A stretch of DNA of 39,657 nt from Bacillota bacterium (GTDB taxonomy: Bacteria; Bacillota; Proteinivoracia; UBA4975). Location: positions 1-39,657 of the forward strand of contig JAAYIH010000019.1 in assembly GCA_012523545.1 (NCBI GenBank), given 5' to 3'. The translations under genes and the position numbers were made by a program. Below are positions 21,935 to 30,034 of this stretch, piece after piece (within the stretch, counting starts at the first letter, position 1; every line of letters starts with the position of its first letter). The notes under the pieces are model-generated. The model had not been told where the DNA came from. It made no database searches and worked only from the letters and a program-made list of their open reading frames with translations.

Positions 21935-22237
21935 ATGTTGCTGACCACTTCGGATTTGCACACTGATTACCAAGTCCTGGGCCTGGTCCAGGGGTCCAAG
22001 GTCAAGGCCGTGCACCTGGGCAAGGACATCCTGGCGGCGTTGCGCCGGCTGGTGGGCGGCGAAGTGACCGAGTACACCAAGATGATCCGCGACGCCCGCC
22101 AGGCCGCAGTGGAGGAAATGATCGCCGAGGCCGAAAAACTGGGGGCAAATGCCATCATTTGCATCCGTTACTCCACCTCGTCGGTGGGCCAGGGCATGGC
22201 CGAGATGGTCGCCTACGGAACGGCGGTAAAAATTTAG
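21935..22237 (+). CDS. YbjQ/DUF74 family protein (putative heavy-metal-binding domain)
   Basis: 100 aa from the ATG at 21935, 8 nt after AAGGAGG. The whole protein matches the YbjQ (UPF0145/DUF74) family: TDYQVLGLVQGS near the start, the helix RDARQAAVEEMIAEAEKLGANAI, and the final strand VAYGTAVKI. The family forms pentamers and is called heavy-metal-binding by homology only; no conserved Cys cluster is seen here. Its position inside the ABC operon suggests a role in the envelope-stress response. Confidence 0.88.
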   Translation: MLLTTSDLHTDYQVLGLVQGSKVKAVHLGKDILAALRRLVGGEVTEYTKMIRDARQAAVEEMIAEAEKLGANAIICIRYSTSSVGQGMAEMVAYGTAVKI

Positions 22238-22249
22238 GGGGCGCCGAAC

Positions 22250-22447
22250 ATGGAAGAGTTTTTCCGGGAAAACTGGCCCCTCTTCATTCCCGTCGTCCTC
22301 ATCAACTACGCCCTGGTGGCCGCCGCCCTGGTCAACCTGTTCCGGCGGCAAATCAGCCCGGGCAAAAAATGGCTGTGGGCGGCCGTCATCGTGTTTATCC
22401 AGTACCTGGGCCCGCTGTGCTACTTCATTTTCGGAAGAAAGGAGTAA
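22250..22447 (+). CDS. Small membrane protein with PLDc_N-type domain
   Basis: 65 aa, two membrane helices: LFIPVVLINYALVAAALVNL and WLWAAVIVFIQYLGPLCYFI, ending in FGRKE. This pattern (NLFRR...KWLWAAVIVF...GPLCYFIFGRKE) is that of the short PLDc_N domain otherwise found at the N-terminus of cardiolipin synthases and often encoded alone beside ABC genes. ATG at 22250 with a GGGGG site. Lies 4 nt before the next ATPase and may be an accessory subunit of that transporter. Confidence 0.85.
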   Translation: MEEFFRENWPLFIPVVLINYALVAAALVNLFRRQISPGKKWLWAAVIVFIQYLGPLCYFIFGRKE

Positions 22448-22451
22448 TGCC

Positions 22452-23372
22452 GTGGACCTGGCCATCAAGACCAACTGCCTCAGCAAAAATTTCGGCTCCG
22501 TCCAGGCAGTGGACTGCCTTAACCTCCAGGTCCCCGCAGGCTCGGTGTTTGGCTTCCTGGGGCCCAACGGCGCCGGCAAAACCACTACCATAAAAATGCT
22601 GCTGGGCCTGACCAGGCCCAGTGCCGGCGCCATTGAGCTCCTGGGGCAACCGGCAACTTCGGGTCAGTACCTGGCCCGGGTGGGCTACCTGCCCGACGTG
22701 CCCAATTTTTACAACTGGATGCGGGGCGAAGAATTCCTGACCTTCGTCGGCCAGTTGTATTCCATTCCCCCGCGGGAACTGAAAAAACGGGTGGCGGAAA
22801 TGCTGGAGCTCACCGGCCTTCGCGGTGTCACCACCAAGATTGGAGGCTATTCCCGGGGCATGAAGCAGCGCCTGGGCCTGGCCCAGGCCCTCATCAACGA
22901 ACCGGAGCTGGTCTTCCTCGACGAACCCACTTCGGCCCTGGACCCCATCGGGCGCAAGGAAGTGCTGGAGACCATCGGCATCATTTCCCAACGCTGCACT
23001 GTTTTCTTCTCCACTCACATTCTCGCAGACGTGGAGAGGGTCTGTGACAGGGTGGGCATACTGCGCCAGGGCCGGCTCATCCTGGACGAATCCCTGGCGG
23101 AACTGCATAAGCGCTTCGGACAGCAAGTGTTGCGGCTGGAAGTAACCGGCCCAGCCCGGGATCTGGCCGCCGAACTCCAGCGCCTGCCCTGGGTCAGCGC
23201 GGTGCAGCAAGAAAACGGCGCCCTCCTCGTTGCCGCCGCCGACATCGACAGCGCCTGCGTCGAAATTCCCCGCCTGTTGGCCGCCCGCAACCTGGGCCTG
23301 CGCAGGCTGGAACCCAAGGCGCTGAGCCTGGAAGATATCTTTGTGAGGCTGGTGAACGACGATGAAAAATAG
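22452..23372 (+). CDS. ABC transporter ATP-binding protein
   Basis: Second ATPase of the operon, 306 aa, GTG start at 22452 after AAAGGAG. Walker A GPNGAGKTT, signature YSRGMKQRLG, Walker B LVFLDEPTSALDP, switch His FSTHILAD, then a C-terminal regulatory domain of about 85 aa. Related to but clearly different from the ATPase at 20260 (Gln- rather than Arg-rich linker, different C-terminal domain). Overlaps the permease start at 23362, so these two form a unit. Confidence 0.9.
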   Translation: MDLAIKTNCLSKNFGSVQAVDCLNLQVPAGSVFGFLGPNGAGKTTTIKMLLGLTRPSAGAIELLGQPATSGQYLARVGYLPDVPNFYNWMRGEEFLTFVGQLYSIPPRELKKRVAEMLELTGLRGVTTKIGGYSRGMKQRLGLAQALINEPELVFLDEPTSALDPIGRKEVLETIGIISQRCTVFFSTHILADVERVCDRVGILRQGRLILDESLAELHKRFGQQVLRLEVTGPARDLAAELQRLPWVSAVQQENGALLVAAADIDSACVEIPRLLAARNLGLRRLEPKALSLEDIFVRLVNDDEK

Positions 23373-24123
23373 CCTGCGCTTTTTGGGCAAGGAACTCCGG
23401 GAAATCCTGCGCACATATAAAATCTACACCATTCCGGGAATCTTCCTGCTCTTCGGCTTTGCCAGCCCCATTCTGACCAAACTGCTGCCCGACCTTATGG
23501 AAAATCTGGCCGGGGAAATAAACATCATTTTGCCGGAAATGACCTGGCGCGACTCCTACACCCAGCTTTTTAAAAACCTCACCCAAATTGGCATTCTCAC
23601 CGTCATCCTCACCGCCATGGGCACGGTAGCCGAGGAAAGGAACCGGGGGGTGGCCCACCTCATCCTCACCAAACCGGTCTCCAGGACGGGCTACATCCTG
23701 GCCAAATACATCGCCCACTTGCTCCTGGTCGGCGTCAGCGCCATCGCCGCGTTTATGGCCACCTGGGTATACACCCGCATCCTCTTTACCGGAACCCGGT
23801 TCACCCCGGGGCTGACGGCAACCGGTTTATACATCCTCTACGCCGCGGTAATCCTGGCCATAACGGTGCTGGCCAGTTCCCTGACCCGGTCGGCCATCGC
23901 CGCCGGCGGCCTGGCCACGGCAGGGCTCTTTGTCCTGGGACTGTTGCCCCTCTTCAGTTCCGGCCTGAGCAAGTATTCCCCCGGCGCCCTCACCGGGTAC
24001 ATCAACGAAGTAGTCGCCGGCACCGTTCCCGCAGAACTGTGGGGAGCGGCGGCGACGGCGGTGCTGAGCGCCGCAGCTTTGCTCGCCCTGGCGGCGCTGA
24101 GCTTCCGCCGTCAAGAGCTGTAA
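23362..24123 (+). CDS. ABC-2 type permease
   Basis: Membrane partner of the ATPase at 22452. 253 aa. N-terminal cytoplasmic LGKELREILRTYKIYTIP, then helices at IFLLFGFASPILTKLL, LTQIGILTVILTAMGTVA, the stretch IAHLLLVGVSAIAAFMATWV, ILYAAVILAITVLASSL, GGLATAGLFVLGLLPLF and a C-terminal helix. Coupling motif EERNRGVAHLILTKPVSR follows the second helix. ATG start at 23362 within the ATPase gene; likely translationally coupled. Confidence 0.88.
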   Translation: MKNSLRFLGKELREILRTYKIYTIPGIFLLFGFASPILTKLLPDLMENLAGEINIILPEMTWRDSYTQLFKNLTQIGILTVILTAMGTVAEERNRGVAHLILTKPVSRTGYILAKYIAHLLLVGVSAIAAFMATWVYTRILFTGTRFTPGLTATGLYILYAAVILAITVLASSLTRSAIAAGGLATAGLFVLGLLPLFSSGLSKYSPGALTGYINEVVAGTVPAELWGAAATAVLSAAALLALAALSFRRQEL

Positions 24124-24147
24124 CATTAAAACCAGGGAGGTTACTCC

Positions 24148-25761
24148 ATGCGCAAGTACGACCCGCTTTACTATCCGTACCCGTCCCGGCGCACCGTCTG
24201 CTACGCCCGCAACGGCATGGTGGCCACGTCCCAGCCGCTGGCCGCCCAGGCCGGCCTGGAAATATTGCAAAAGGGCGGCAACGCCGTGGATGCAGCCGTT
24301 GCGGCTGCCGCCTGCCTGACAGTGGTGGAACCCACCTCCAACGGCATCGGCGGCGACGCCTTTGCCCTGATCTGGTCCGGGGGCAAGCTCCACGGCTTAA
24401 ACGCCAGCGGCCCCGCGCCCCGGGCCATCTCCATCGACAAGCTGAAAAAAGCGGGCATTGAAGAAATCCCCCGCTTCGGTTTCATCCCCGTCACCGTTCC
24501 CGGGGCGCCGGGAGCCTGGGCTGAATGCAACCGCCGCTTTGGCCAGTTGCCCCTGGAAGAAGTCCTGGACCCAGCCATCCGGTACGCCCGGGAAGGCTAC
24601 CCCCTCTCCCCGGTGCTGGCCAAGTACTGGGAAAGGGCGTTCACCATCTACGCCAAGGCCCTCAGTGGCCCTGAATTCCAGCCCTGGTTTGAAACCTTCG
24701 CCCCCGGCGGGCGCGCGCCGCGGGCGGGTGAAATATGGCGCTCCGAGGACCATGCCCGCACCCTGGAAGAGATTGCCGCCACCAAGGCGGAATCCTTCTA
24801 CCGCGGCCATCTGGCAGAACAAATCGACCAGTTTTCCCGCCGGCACGGCGGGTACATCCGGGCCGAGGATTTGGCCGCCTTTCGCCCCCGATGGGTGGAA
24901 CCCATCAGCGTCCGCTACCGGGGTTACGACGTCTGGGAAATTCCCCCCAACGGCCAGGGCCTGGTGGCCCTCATGGCCCTGAACATCCTGCGCAACTTTG
25001 AGTTCTCCGTCCGGGACTGCGAGCTGACATTCCACCGCCAGATTGAAGCCATCAAGCTGGCCTTTGCCGACGGGCAAAAGTACATCACCGACCCCGACTG
25101 TATGCGCGTCGCACCGGAACAACTGCTGTCAGAAGAGTACGGCCGGCAACGCAGCCAGCTCATCGGCGCTGCCGCAATCCAGCCCCAGCCCGGCATCCCG
25201 CCCCGGGGCGGCACCGTCTACCTGGCCGCCGCCGACGGACAGGGCAACATGGTCTCCTTCATCCAGAGCAACTACATGGGCTTTGGCTCGGGTCTGGTTG
25301 TGCCCGGCACCGGCATTGCCCTGCAGAACCGGGGGCACAATTTTTCCCTGGATCCCAGCCACGACAACGCCCTGGCACCGGGCAAGCGTACCTACCACAC
25401 CATCATCCCCGGCTTCCTGACCAGGGACGGCCGTCCGGTGGGTCCCTTCGGCGTCATGGGCGGGTTCATGCAGCCCCAGGGACACCTCCAGGTGGTAATG
25501 AACTGCGTCGACTTCGGCCTCAATCCCCAGGCCGCCCTGGACGCCCCCCGCTGGCAGTGGACAGAAGGCAAGACCGTCCTGGTGGAACACGGCTTCCCCA
25601 GCTCCATTGCCGACCAGCTGGCCCGCCGTGGCCACGACGTTAAAGTTGCCCTGGACAGCGGCAGCTTTGGACGCGGCCAGATTATCTGGCGGGATCCCGA
25701 AACCGGGGTCCTGGCAGGAGCCACCGAAGGCCGCACCGACGGTTACGTCGCCTGCTGGTAA
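24148..25761 (+). CDS. Gamma-glutamyltransferase family protein
   Basis: N-terminal-nucleophile enzyme that hydrolyses or transfers gamma-glutamyl groups. 537 aa, normal. The large-subunit part starts with NGMVATSQPLAAQAGLEILQ and GNAVDAAVAAAACLTVVEP, followed by GIGGDAF. The self-cleavage site and nucleophile is probably T356 in PPRGGTVYLAAADG, aligning with T391 of the E. coli enzyme; the GFGSG block (SNYMGFGSGLVVP) completes the site. There is no signal peptide, so this copy appears cytoplasmic, unlike E. coli Ggt. ATG after GGGAGG. It follows the ABC operon by 24 nt without a terminator, so it may be co-transcribed, and ends at its own terminator. Other substrates in the family include cephalosporin and glutathione-like amides. 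Confidence 0.9.
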   Translation: MRKYDPLYYPYPSRRTVCYARNGMVATSQPLAAQAGLEILQKGGNAVDAAVAAAACLTVVEPTSNGIGGDAFALIWSGGKLHGLNASGPAPRAISIDKLKKAGIEEIPRFGFIPVTVPGAPGAWAECNRRFGQLPLEEVLDPAIRYAREGYPLSPVLAKYWERAFTIYAKALSGPEFQPWFETFAPGGRAPRAGEIWRSEDHARTLEEIAATKAESFYRGHLAEQIDQFSRRHGGYIRAEDLAAFRPRWVEPISVRYRGYDVWEIPPNGQGLVALMALNILRNFEFSVRDCELTFHRQIEAIKLAFADGQKYITDPDCMRVAPEQLLSEEYGRQRSQLIGAAAIQPQPGIPPRGGTVYLAAADGQGNMVSFIQSNYMGFGSGLVVPGTGIALQNRGHNFSLDPSHDNALAPGKRTYHTIIPGFLTRDGRPVGPFGVMGGFMQPQGHLQVVMNCVDFGLNPQAALDAPRWQWTEGKTVLVEHGFPSSIADQLARRGHDVKVALDSGSFGRGQIIWRDPETGVLAGATEGRTDGYVACW

Positions 25762-25771
25762 CCGGCATGAC

Positions 25772-25801
25772 AAAAACCAGGCCATCCGGCCTGGTTTTTT
25801 G
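25772..25801 (+). terminator. Strong intrinsic terminator after the gamma-glutamyltransferase gene
   Basis: AAAAACCAGGCC / GGCCTGGTTTTT, 12-bp stem with an ATCC loop and a run of six T residues. Confidence 0.93.
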
Positions 25802-25876
25802 CTTAGGAGGGTATTTTTGCTCTGGTGTTTTCGCACTGGCAGTAAAAGCCCTGCGCCGACGGTACTGTTTGCCTGC

Positions 25877-27055
25877 TTACAGACCCAGGGCGCCGACGGC
25901 GGCCTGCAACCGTTCCATGGCGGTTTCCAGGGTCGACCGGGGGCAACCGATGTTGAGGCGGGCAAAGCCGGCGCCTTCTTCGCCGAAGGTGTAACCCTGA
26001 TTGAGCCACAACCCGGCTTTGTGCAGCAAAAAGTGTTCCAGCTCCTCGGCAGTCATGCCCAGGGCTCTGAAATCCAGCCACAGCAGGAACAGCCCCTGGG
26101 GCCTGGCCATTTGGATGCGGGGCAGGTTCTCAGCCAGGAAGCGCCGGACATATTCCTTGTTTTCGGCGATATAGGCCATGACCGCATCCATCCAGGTGTC
26201 GCCGTGGGTGTATGCAGCCTGGCAGGCAGCCAACCCGATGGCATTGACCTTGCTGATCCCCCAGCACCGGGCGGTTTCCGCAAACTTTTGCCGCAGGTCG
26301 GGGTCGGCAATGATGATGTTGGAAGTCTGCAGGCCGGCCAGGTTAAAGGACTTGCTGGGAGCGGTGCAGACAATGGCGCGCTCCCACCAGGCCGGATCCG
26401 GCTGGGTAAAGGGATAGTGGCGGACGCCGGGGTAGACCAGATCCTGGTGGATTTCATCGGAAACCACCAGCACGTCATAGGCCCGGCAGATTTCCGCCAT
26501 TTGCTTCAATTCGGCAGGGCTCCACACCCTGCCCACGGGATTGTGGGGGCTGCAGAGCAGAAAGAGCCTGACCCCGTTGCCGGCAATCTTCTCCTCAAAA
26601 TCCCGAAAATCTATTTTGTATTCACCGTCGACCAGCACCAGCGGGTTCTTGACCAGCTTGCGCCCGTGGCCGGTAACGGCGTTGGCAAAGGGCGGGTACA
26701 CCGGCGGCTGAATCATTACGGCATCCCCCGGCCGGGTAAAGGCCTGTATGGCCAGGCTCAAGGCCGGAACGACACCGGGGATGGTGAGGATCCAGTCCTT
26801 TTCGATGGGCCAGTTAAACCGCCGCTCCATCCAGCCCTGGATGCTGGCATAGTACTCCGCCGACGGCAGAGGATACCCGTAGACGGCGTGCTCGGTTCTG
26901 CGGCGAATGGCTTCATTAACCTGGGGCATTATTTCAAAGTCCATATCCGCCACCCATAGGGGGAGGGCGTCGCAGGGCACGCCAAGCACTTCGTGCCCGT
27001 CCCATTTGGCCGAACAAGTTCCTCTCCTGTCGACGACTTTGTCAAAACAGCTCAA
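25877..27055 (-). CDS. MalY/PatB-type PLP-dependent aminotransferase (cystathionine beta-lyase-like)
   Basis: Fold-type I PLP enzyme; the family cleaves cystathionine or cysteine C-S bonds and some members also act as regulators. 392 aa. Hallmarks: LPLWVADMDF near the N-terminus, SPHNPVGRVW, the D200 of VVSDEIHQDLV, and PLP lysine K235 in APSKSFNLAGLQ. C-terminal ARLNIGCPRSTLETAMERL binds the substrate carboxylate. TTG start at 27055, 7 nt after GGAGG. Monocistronic and convergent with the gamma-glutamyltransferase gene; both could work in sulfur amino acid or glutathione breakdown, an inference from context only. Confidence 0.9.
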   Translation of the reverse strand: MSCFDKVVDRRGTCSAKWDGHEVLGVPCDALPLWVADMDFEIMPQVNEAIRRRTEHAVYGYPLPSAEYYASIQGWMERRFNWPIEKDWILTIPGVVPALSLAIQAFTRPGDAVMIQPPVYPPFANAVTGHGRKLVKNPLVLVDGEYKIDFRDFEEKIAGNGVRLFLLCSPHNPVGRVWSPAELKQMAEICRAYDVLVVSDEIHQDLVYPGVRHYPFTQPDPAWWERAIVCTAPSKSFNLAGLQTSNIIIADPDLRQKFAETARCWGISKVNAIGLAACQAAYTHGDTWMDAVMAYIAENKEYVRRFLAENLPRIQMARPQGLFLLWLDFRALGMTAEELEHFLLHKAGLWLNQGYTFGEEGAGFARLNIGCPRSTLETAMERLQAAVGALGL

Positions 27056-27142
27056 AAAACCGCCTCCTATACTGTATTGAATGCCATGTCGGATTAATTA
27101 AGTTATTCTCCCTGCCGCTCCTGCTTTCCTGCCAATAAAAAA

Positions 27143-27164
27143 AACCAGGTCAAAAGGCCTGGTT
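27143..27164 (-). terminator. Intrinsic terminator overlapping the VanY-like stop codon
   Basis: Minus strand AACCAGG/CCTGGTT stem, then a run of T residues (27142-27135). The TGA of the upstream gene (27152-27150) lies in the loop. Confidence 0.85.
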
Positions 27165-28460
27165 CTTTTTGATCAGGAACTCCACCAGCGTCAGGCCCGA
27201 TTCCTTCCATTCCCGGGCCAGCTCGACGCCGATATACCGGTAATGCCAGGGCTCAAAAATATAGCCCGTTATCTCTTCGCTGCCCTTGGGATAGCTGAGG
27301 GCAAAGCCAAACTTATGGGCATTGTTATACAGCCATTGCCCCTGGGGGGTGTGGAAAAAGGCTTCTGTAAGGCCTGTGCTGGTTCCGCCGAAGTCCACCG
27401 TCGTCCCCAGCTGGTGCTCCGACTGGCCCGGCCGGGCACTGTAGCGCTCGGCCTCGAATATACCGTCCTCTTTTGCATAGCGGTAAAACAAATTGGTTTG
27501 CTTTTGGTAATCGCGGTAAGCGGAAACCACATACAACTTGACACCGTCAGCCAGGGCCGCCCGGTACATCTTGTCCAAAGCCTCCGCCGCCTCCCGGCGC
27601 AGGCGCGCTTTGCCGCTGCTGTAATCAGCAGGCAAGTACACCAAATCATCGGGCGCGTACTGGCCAATGGTGGTCTGTTTGCTGGCCACGGCCATGAGGC
27701 TGTCGCCGTCGACATGGACCAGTTGGGGGCGAAAACGGGCCATCAGCCGCCGCCCGCCCTTCCAGGCAAAGGACAACACCGCTTCCGTCTCTATTTCCTG
27801 CTCGGTGTCCATGTCCACCCAGCCAAAGAACTCATAGCCCTCCCGGGGCACTGCCTTCAGGGTTACCCGCGCCGGCTCCAGGCTCCAGGTTTCCACAACC
27901 TCGCCGTCCCCCTCTACCTCCAGGTCAACGCGGTATTCTTCGGGCACAAACACCGCCCGGAGGTTGCGCGGGGCCTGGGCAGCAAAGGAATACACCGCCT
28001 CTGCGCTGACAAATTCCCCGTCTTCCTCCCAGTAGGCGAACCGATACCCCGGTTCGGGCTGGGCGGTAAAAACCACTACTTCCCCGCGGACAACCTGCTG
28101 CGCCGAAACGGCAACCGAACCCCGCCCCCGGGCCAGGGCTTCCATGGCGTAAAGGTCAAGAGGGCGAAACTGGGCCTTCAGCTCGATTTTTCCGGCCACG
28201 GTAAAAGTATACTCCGGAGTTTCACTCACTGTTTCTCCGCGCACAGTCCAGCCGACAAACTCCCAGCCTGCTTGCGGCCGGGCAGCTACAGTAATTTTGG
28301 CGCCGGGAAAATACCAGCCTGCTCCCGTCAGGGTTCCCCCTGCGCCGGGATCGGCTACGAGAGATACGGTGCCGGCCCATTTAATAGCCAGCAAGCCCGC
28401 CAGGAGCATGAGCAGGAAAAAGAGCCTGAAACCCCGCCGCTTGCGTCTGCGTTTTGCCAA
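27150..28460 (-). CDS. Membrane-anchored D-Ala-D-Ala carboxypeptidase (VanY/M15B) with InlB-like repeats
   Basis: Trims peptidoglycan stem peptides outside the cytoplasm. 436 aa from the TTG at 28460, preceded by GGGAGGGAC; the frame is open 40 codons further upstream but without a site. A basic stretch (KRRRKRRGF) and one helix (FRLFFLLMLLAGLLAIKWAG) anchor the protein. Residues about 30-250 hold three InlB B-repeat-like units, each with GxGxV...PG..VTLxAxPxxGYEFxGW...Axf. The C-terminal peptidase has zinc and active-site motifs SAYRDYQKQTNLF, SEHQLGTTVDF and FEPWHYRYIG. The repeats probably span or bind the wall. Confidence 0.88.
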   Translation of the reverse strand: MAKRRRKRRGFRLFFLLMLLAGLLAIKWAGTVSLVADPGAGGTLTGAGWYFPGAKITVAARPQAGWEFVGWTVRGETVSETPEYTFTVAGKIELKAQFRPLDLYAMEALARGRGSVAVSAQQVVRGEVVVFTAQPEPGYRFAYWEEDGEFVSAEAVYSFAAQAPRNLRAVFVPEEYRVDLEVEGDGEVVETWSLEPARVTLKAVPREGYEFFGWVDMDTEQEIETEAVLSFAWKGGRRLMARFRPQLVHVDGDSLMAVASKQTTIGQYAPDDLVYLPADYSSGKARLRREAAEALDKMYRAALADGVKLYVVSAYRDYQKQTNLFYRYAKEDGIFEAERYSARPGQSEHQLGTTVDFGGTSTGLTEAFFHTPQGQWLYNNAHKFGFALSYPKGSEEITGYIFEPWHYRYIGVELAREWKESGLTLVEFLIKKNQAF

Positions 28461-28578
28461 GTAAAGTCCCTCCCCTGCTGGCGTCTGTATATGAAAATTG
28501 TACAACCTGCCCGCACCAAAAAGCAACGGCAAAAAGTGCAAAAGCTGATTTTGCACTGGTTTTCGGCGCCGCCGGGAC

Positions 28579-28601
28579 AAAAAAAGAGGGCATCAGCCCT
28601 C
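28579..28601 (-). terminator. Intrinsic terminator overlapping the DUF438-protein stop codon
   Basis: Minus strand GAGGGC, TGAT loop, GCCCTC, followed by seven T residues. The TGA stop codon (28595-28593) forms part of the loop. Confidence 0.9.
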
Positions 28602-29828
28602 GGAATAAATGCGCTTTTCCCCTTCCAGCCGGCGGATGCCGGTGATGTCCTGGGTCACTTCCACGGTGCCCAGGTATGTTCCGTCCCCGTCGCGGACGGC
28701 AAAATAGCGGATGTAAATCATTTTGCCCTGCATATTTATCCAGAAGTCGGCGCTGTCCCGCCGCCCGGCTTTGAAATCGGCCAGAATTTTTTCCACCACT
28801 TTAACGCTGGACTGGGGATGGCAGAATTGCACCTTGCGGCCGATGATGGCGGGAGAGCGCTGGAAGATGCGCTCCTTGCCCCGGGTGAAGAATTTGACCT
28901 GGTCCGCGGCGTCGACAAAGGTTATGTCAAAGGGCAGGGTGTTGAGCATGCGTTCGATTTCCTTTTGCGTGAGTACGCCGTGGTCCAGGCGGATCTGGCC
29001 CGGCACATCCGCGGCTTCCTCCTTAATATCCTGGCCCGCAGCCCGCGGCCGCCACTGTTTTTGCGGCGTAATCAGGGTATAACCTATCTCGTCGCTCTGC
29101 CGGTAAATTTCGGCCCAGTCCTGTTCCGACAACAGCTGCAGGGCGGTGGGGAACATGATGTTCTCCTCTTTGTAAATCAGCTCCTTGATGGTGTGGAACA
29201 GGGGCTGAACCACTTCCCGGATGGTGCGCTGCACTTCAGCGCCGCCAACGGGCTCAGCCTCGTCCAGGAAGGCCTGGACTTTCTTGAGTTCACGCCGGAT
29301 GTCGTCGTGGATGCCCCACATGACGCTGGAAGGACCGGTAATGCCCCGCTTCTCCAGGTAGGGGAAGAGGACGTTTTCCTTGCGGCTGAAGCGGGTCTCG
29401 ATTGCCCTGAGCTGCGCGTGCATGTCCCGCCACTGCTGCCACAGCGCGCCGATGTCCTCCCCTTCCCCGGCCCGGGCAATTTCTTCGAGAATGGGCTGGG
29501 TGTTGGCAATGACATTTTCCACGGCGCGGTTTTCCCGGATAAAGGTATGTACGGGATGGCCGGGAATGGTTTCGGGCTTGACATTCTCATCGAGGGATTC
29601 CCGAAAGACCTGGACATGCACGTCGCAGAGGCGCTTGACCTCTTCCACCGGCATGCCTTCCTCGATGAGCTTTTGCTCCATTGCCGACAGTTCGGCAGCG
29701 CTGATGCCGTCCATCAGCTGCTTGAACTGCGCTTTGACCTCCTCGACGCTGCCGCCCTCATGAAGCCTGCGGATCAGTTCCTTCAGAATGCGCTGGCGCT
29801 CTTCGCGGTTGTTGATAAGTTCGCTCAC
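28593..29828 (-). CDS. DUF438 / hemerythrin / PAS multidomain protein
   Basis: Probable cytoplasmic oxygen, NO or redox sensor. 411 aa from the GTG at 29828, 8 nt after AGGGAG. The N-terminal DUF438 domain (residues 1-75) has ILKELIRRLHEGGSVEEVKA and LCDVHVQVF. A hemerythrin-like HHE domain (about 85-230) carries iron-ligand candidates in GHPVHTFIRENR, RDMHAQL, WGIHDDIRREL, FHTIKELIYKEENIMFPTA. A linker leads to a C-terminal PAS domain (290-405) with ITFVDAADQVKFFTRGKERI, SSVKVVEKILADF and FAVRDGDGTYLGTVEVTQDI. This architecture is widespread in anaerobic Firmicutes. There is no output domain, so it may signal through protein contacts. Confidence 0.9.
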   Translation of the reverse strand: MSELINNREERQRILKELIRRLHEGGSVEEVKAQFKQLMDGISAAELSAMEQKLIEEGMPVEEVKRLCDVHVQVFRESLDENVKPETIPGHPVHTFIRENRAVENVIANTQPILEEIARAGEGEDIGALWQQWRDMHAQLRAIETRFSRKENVLFPYLEKRGITGPSSVMWGIHDDIRRELKKVQAFLDEAEPVGGAEVQRTIREVVQPLFHTIKELIYKEENIMFPTALQLLSEQDWAEIYRQSDEIGYTLITPQKQWRPRAAGQDIKEEAADVPGQIRLDHGVLTQKEIERMLNTLPFDITFVDAADQVKFFTRGKERIFQRSPAIIGRKVQFCHPQSSVKVVEKILADFKAGRRDSADFWINMQGKMIYIRYFAVRDGDGTYLGTVEVTQDITGIRRLEGEKRIYSEG

Positions 29829-30034
29829 TGTACACACTCCCTTCTGCACGTTGCCTGTGCCGGCAACAATTTTCCTCCTTTAGTATAGCATAGCCCAAAA
29901 GAAAAAAACCTATTATTTTTGTCAGGTTTTGTTTAAGGCAGGAATCGGAGGGCGCCGGCACGAAAATATACTTGACCGCAACCTGAGTCCGGCTCTCCGG
30001 CAGCGGTTCAATTCTACAATCAGGAGGGATGGCC

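Noticed and set aside
27243-29888. 881-codon open frame on the plus strand
   Set aside because: It runs antisense across the VanY-like and DUF438 genes, which have clear domains and ribosome binding sites. High GC keeps the opposite frame open. Its translation shows no family features.
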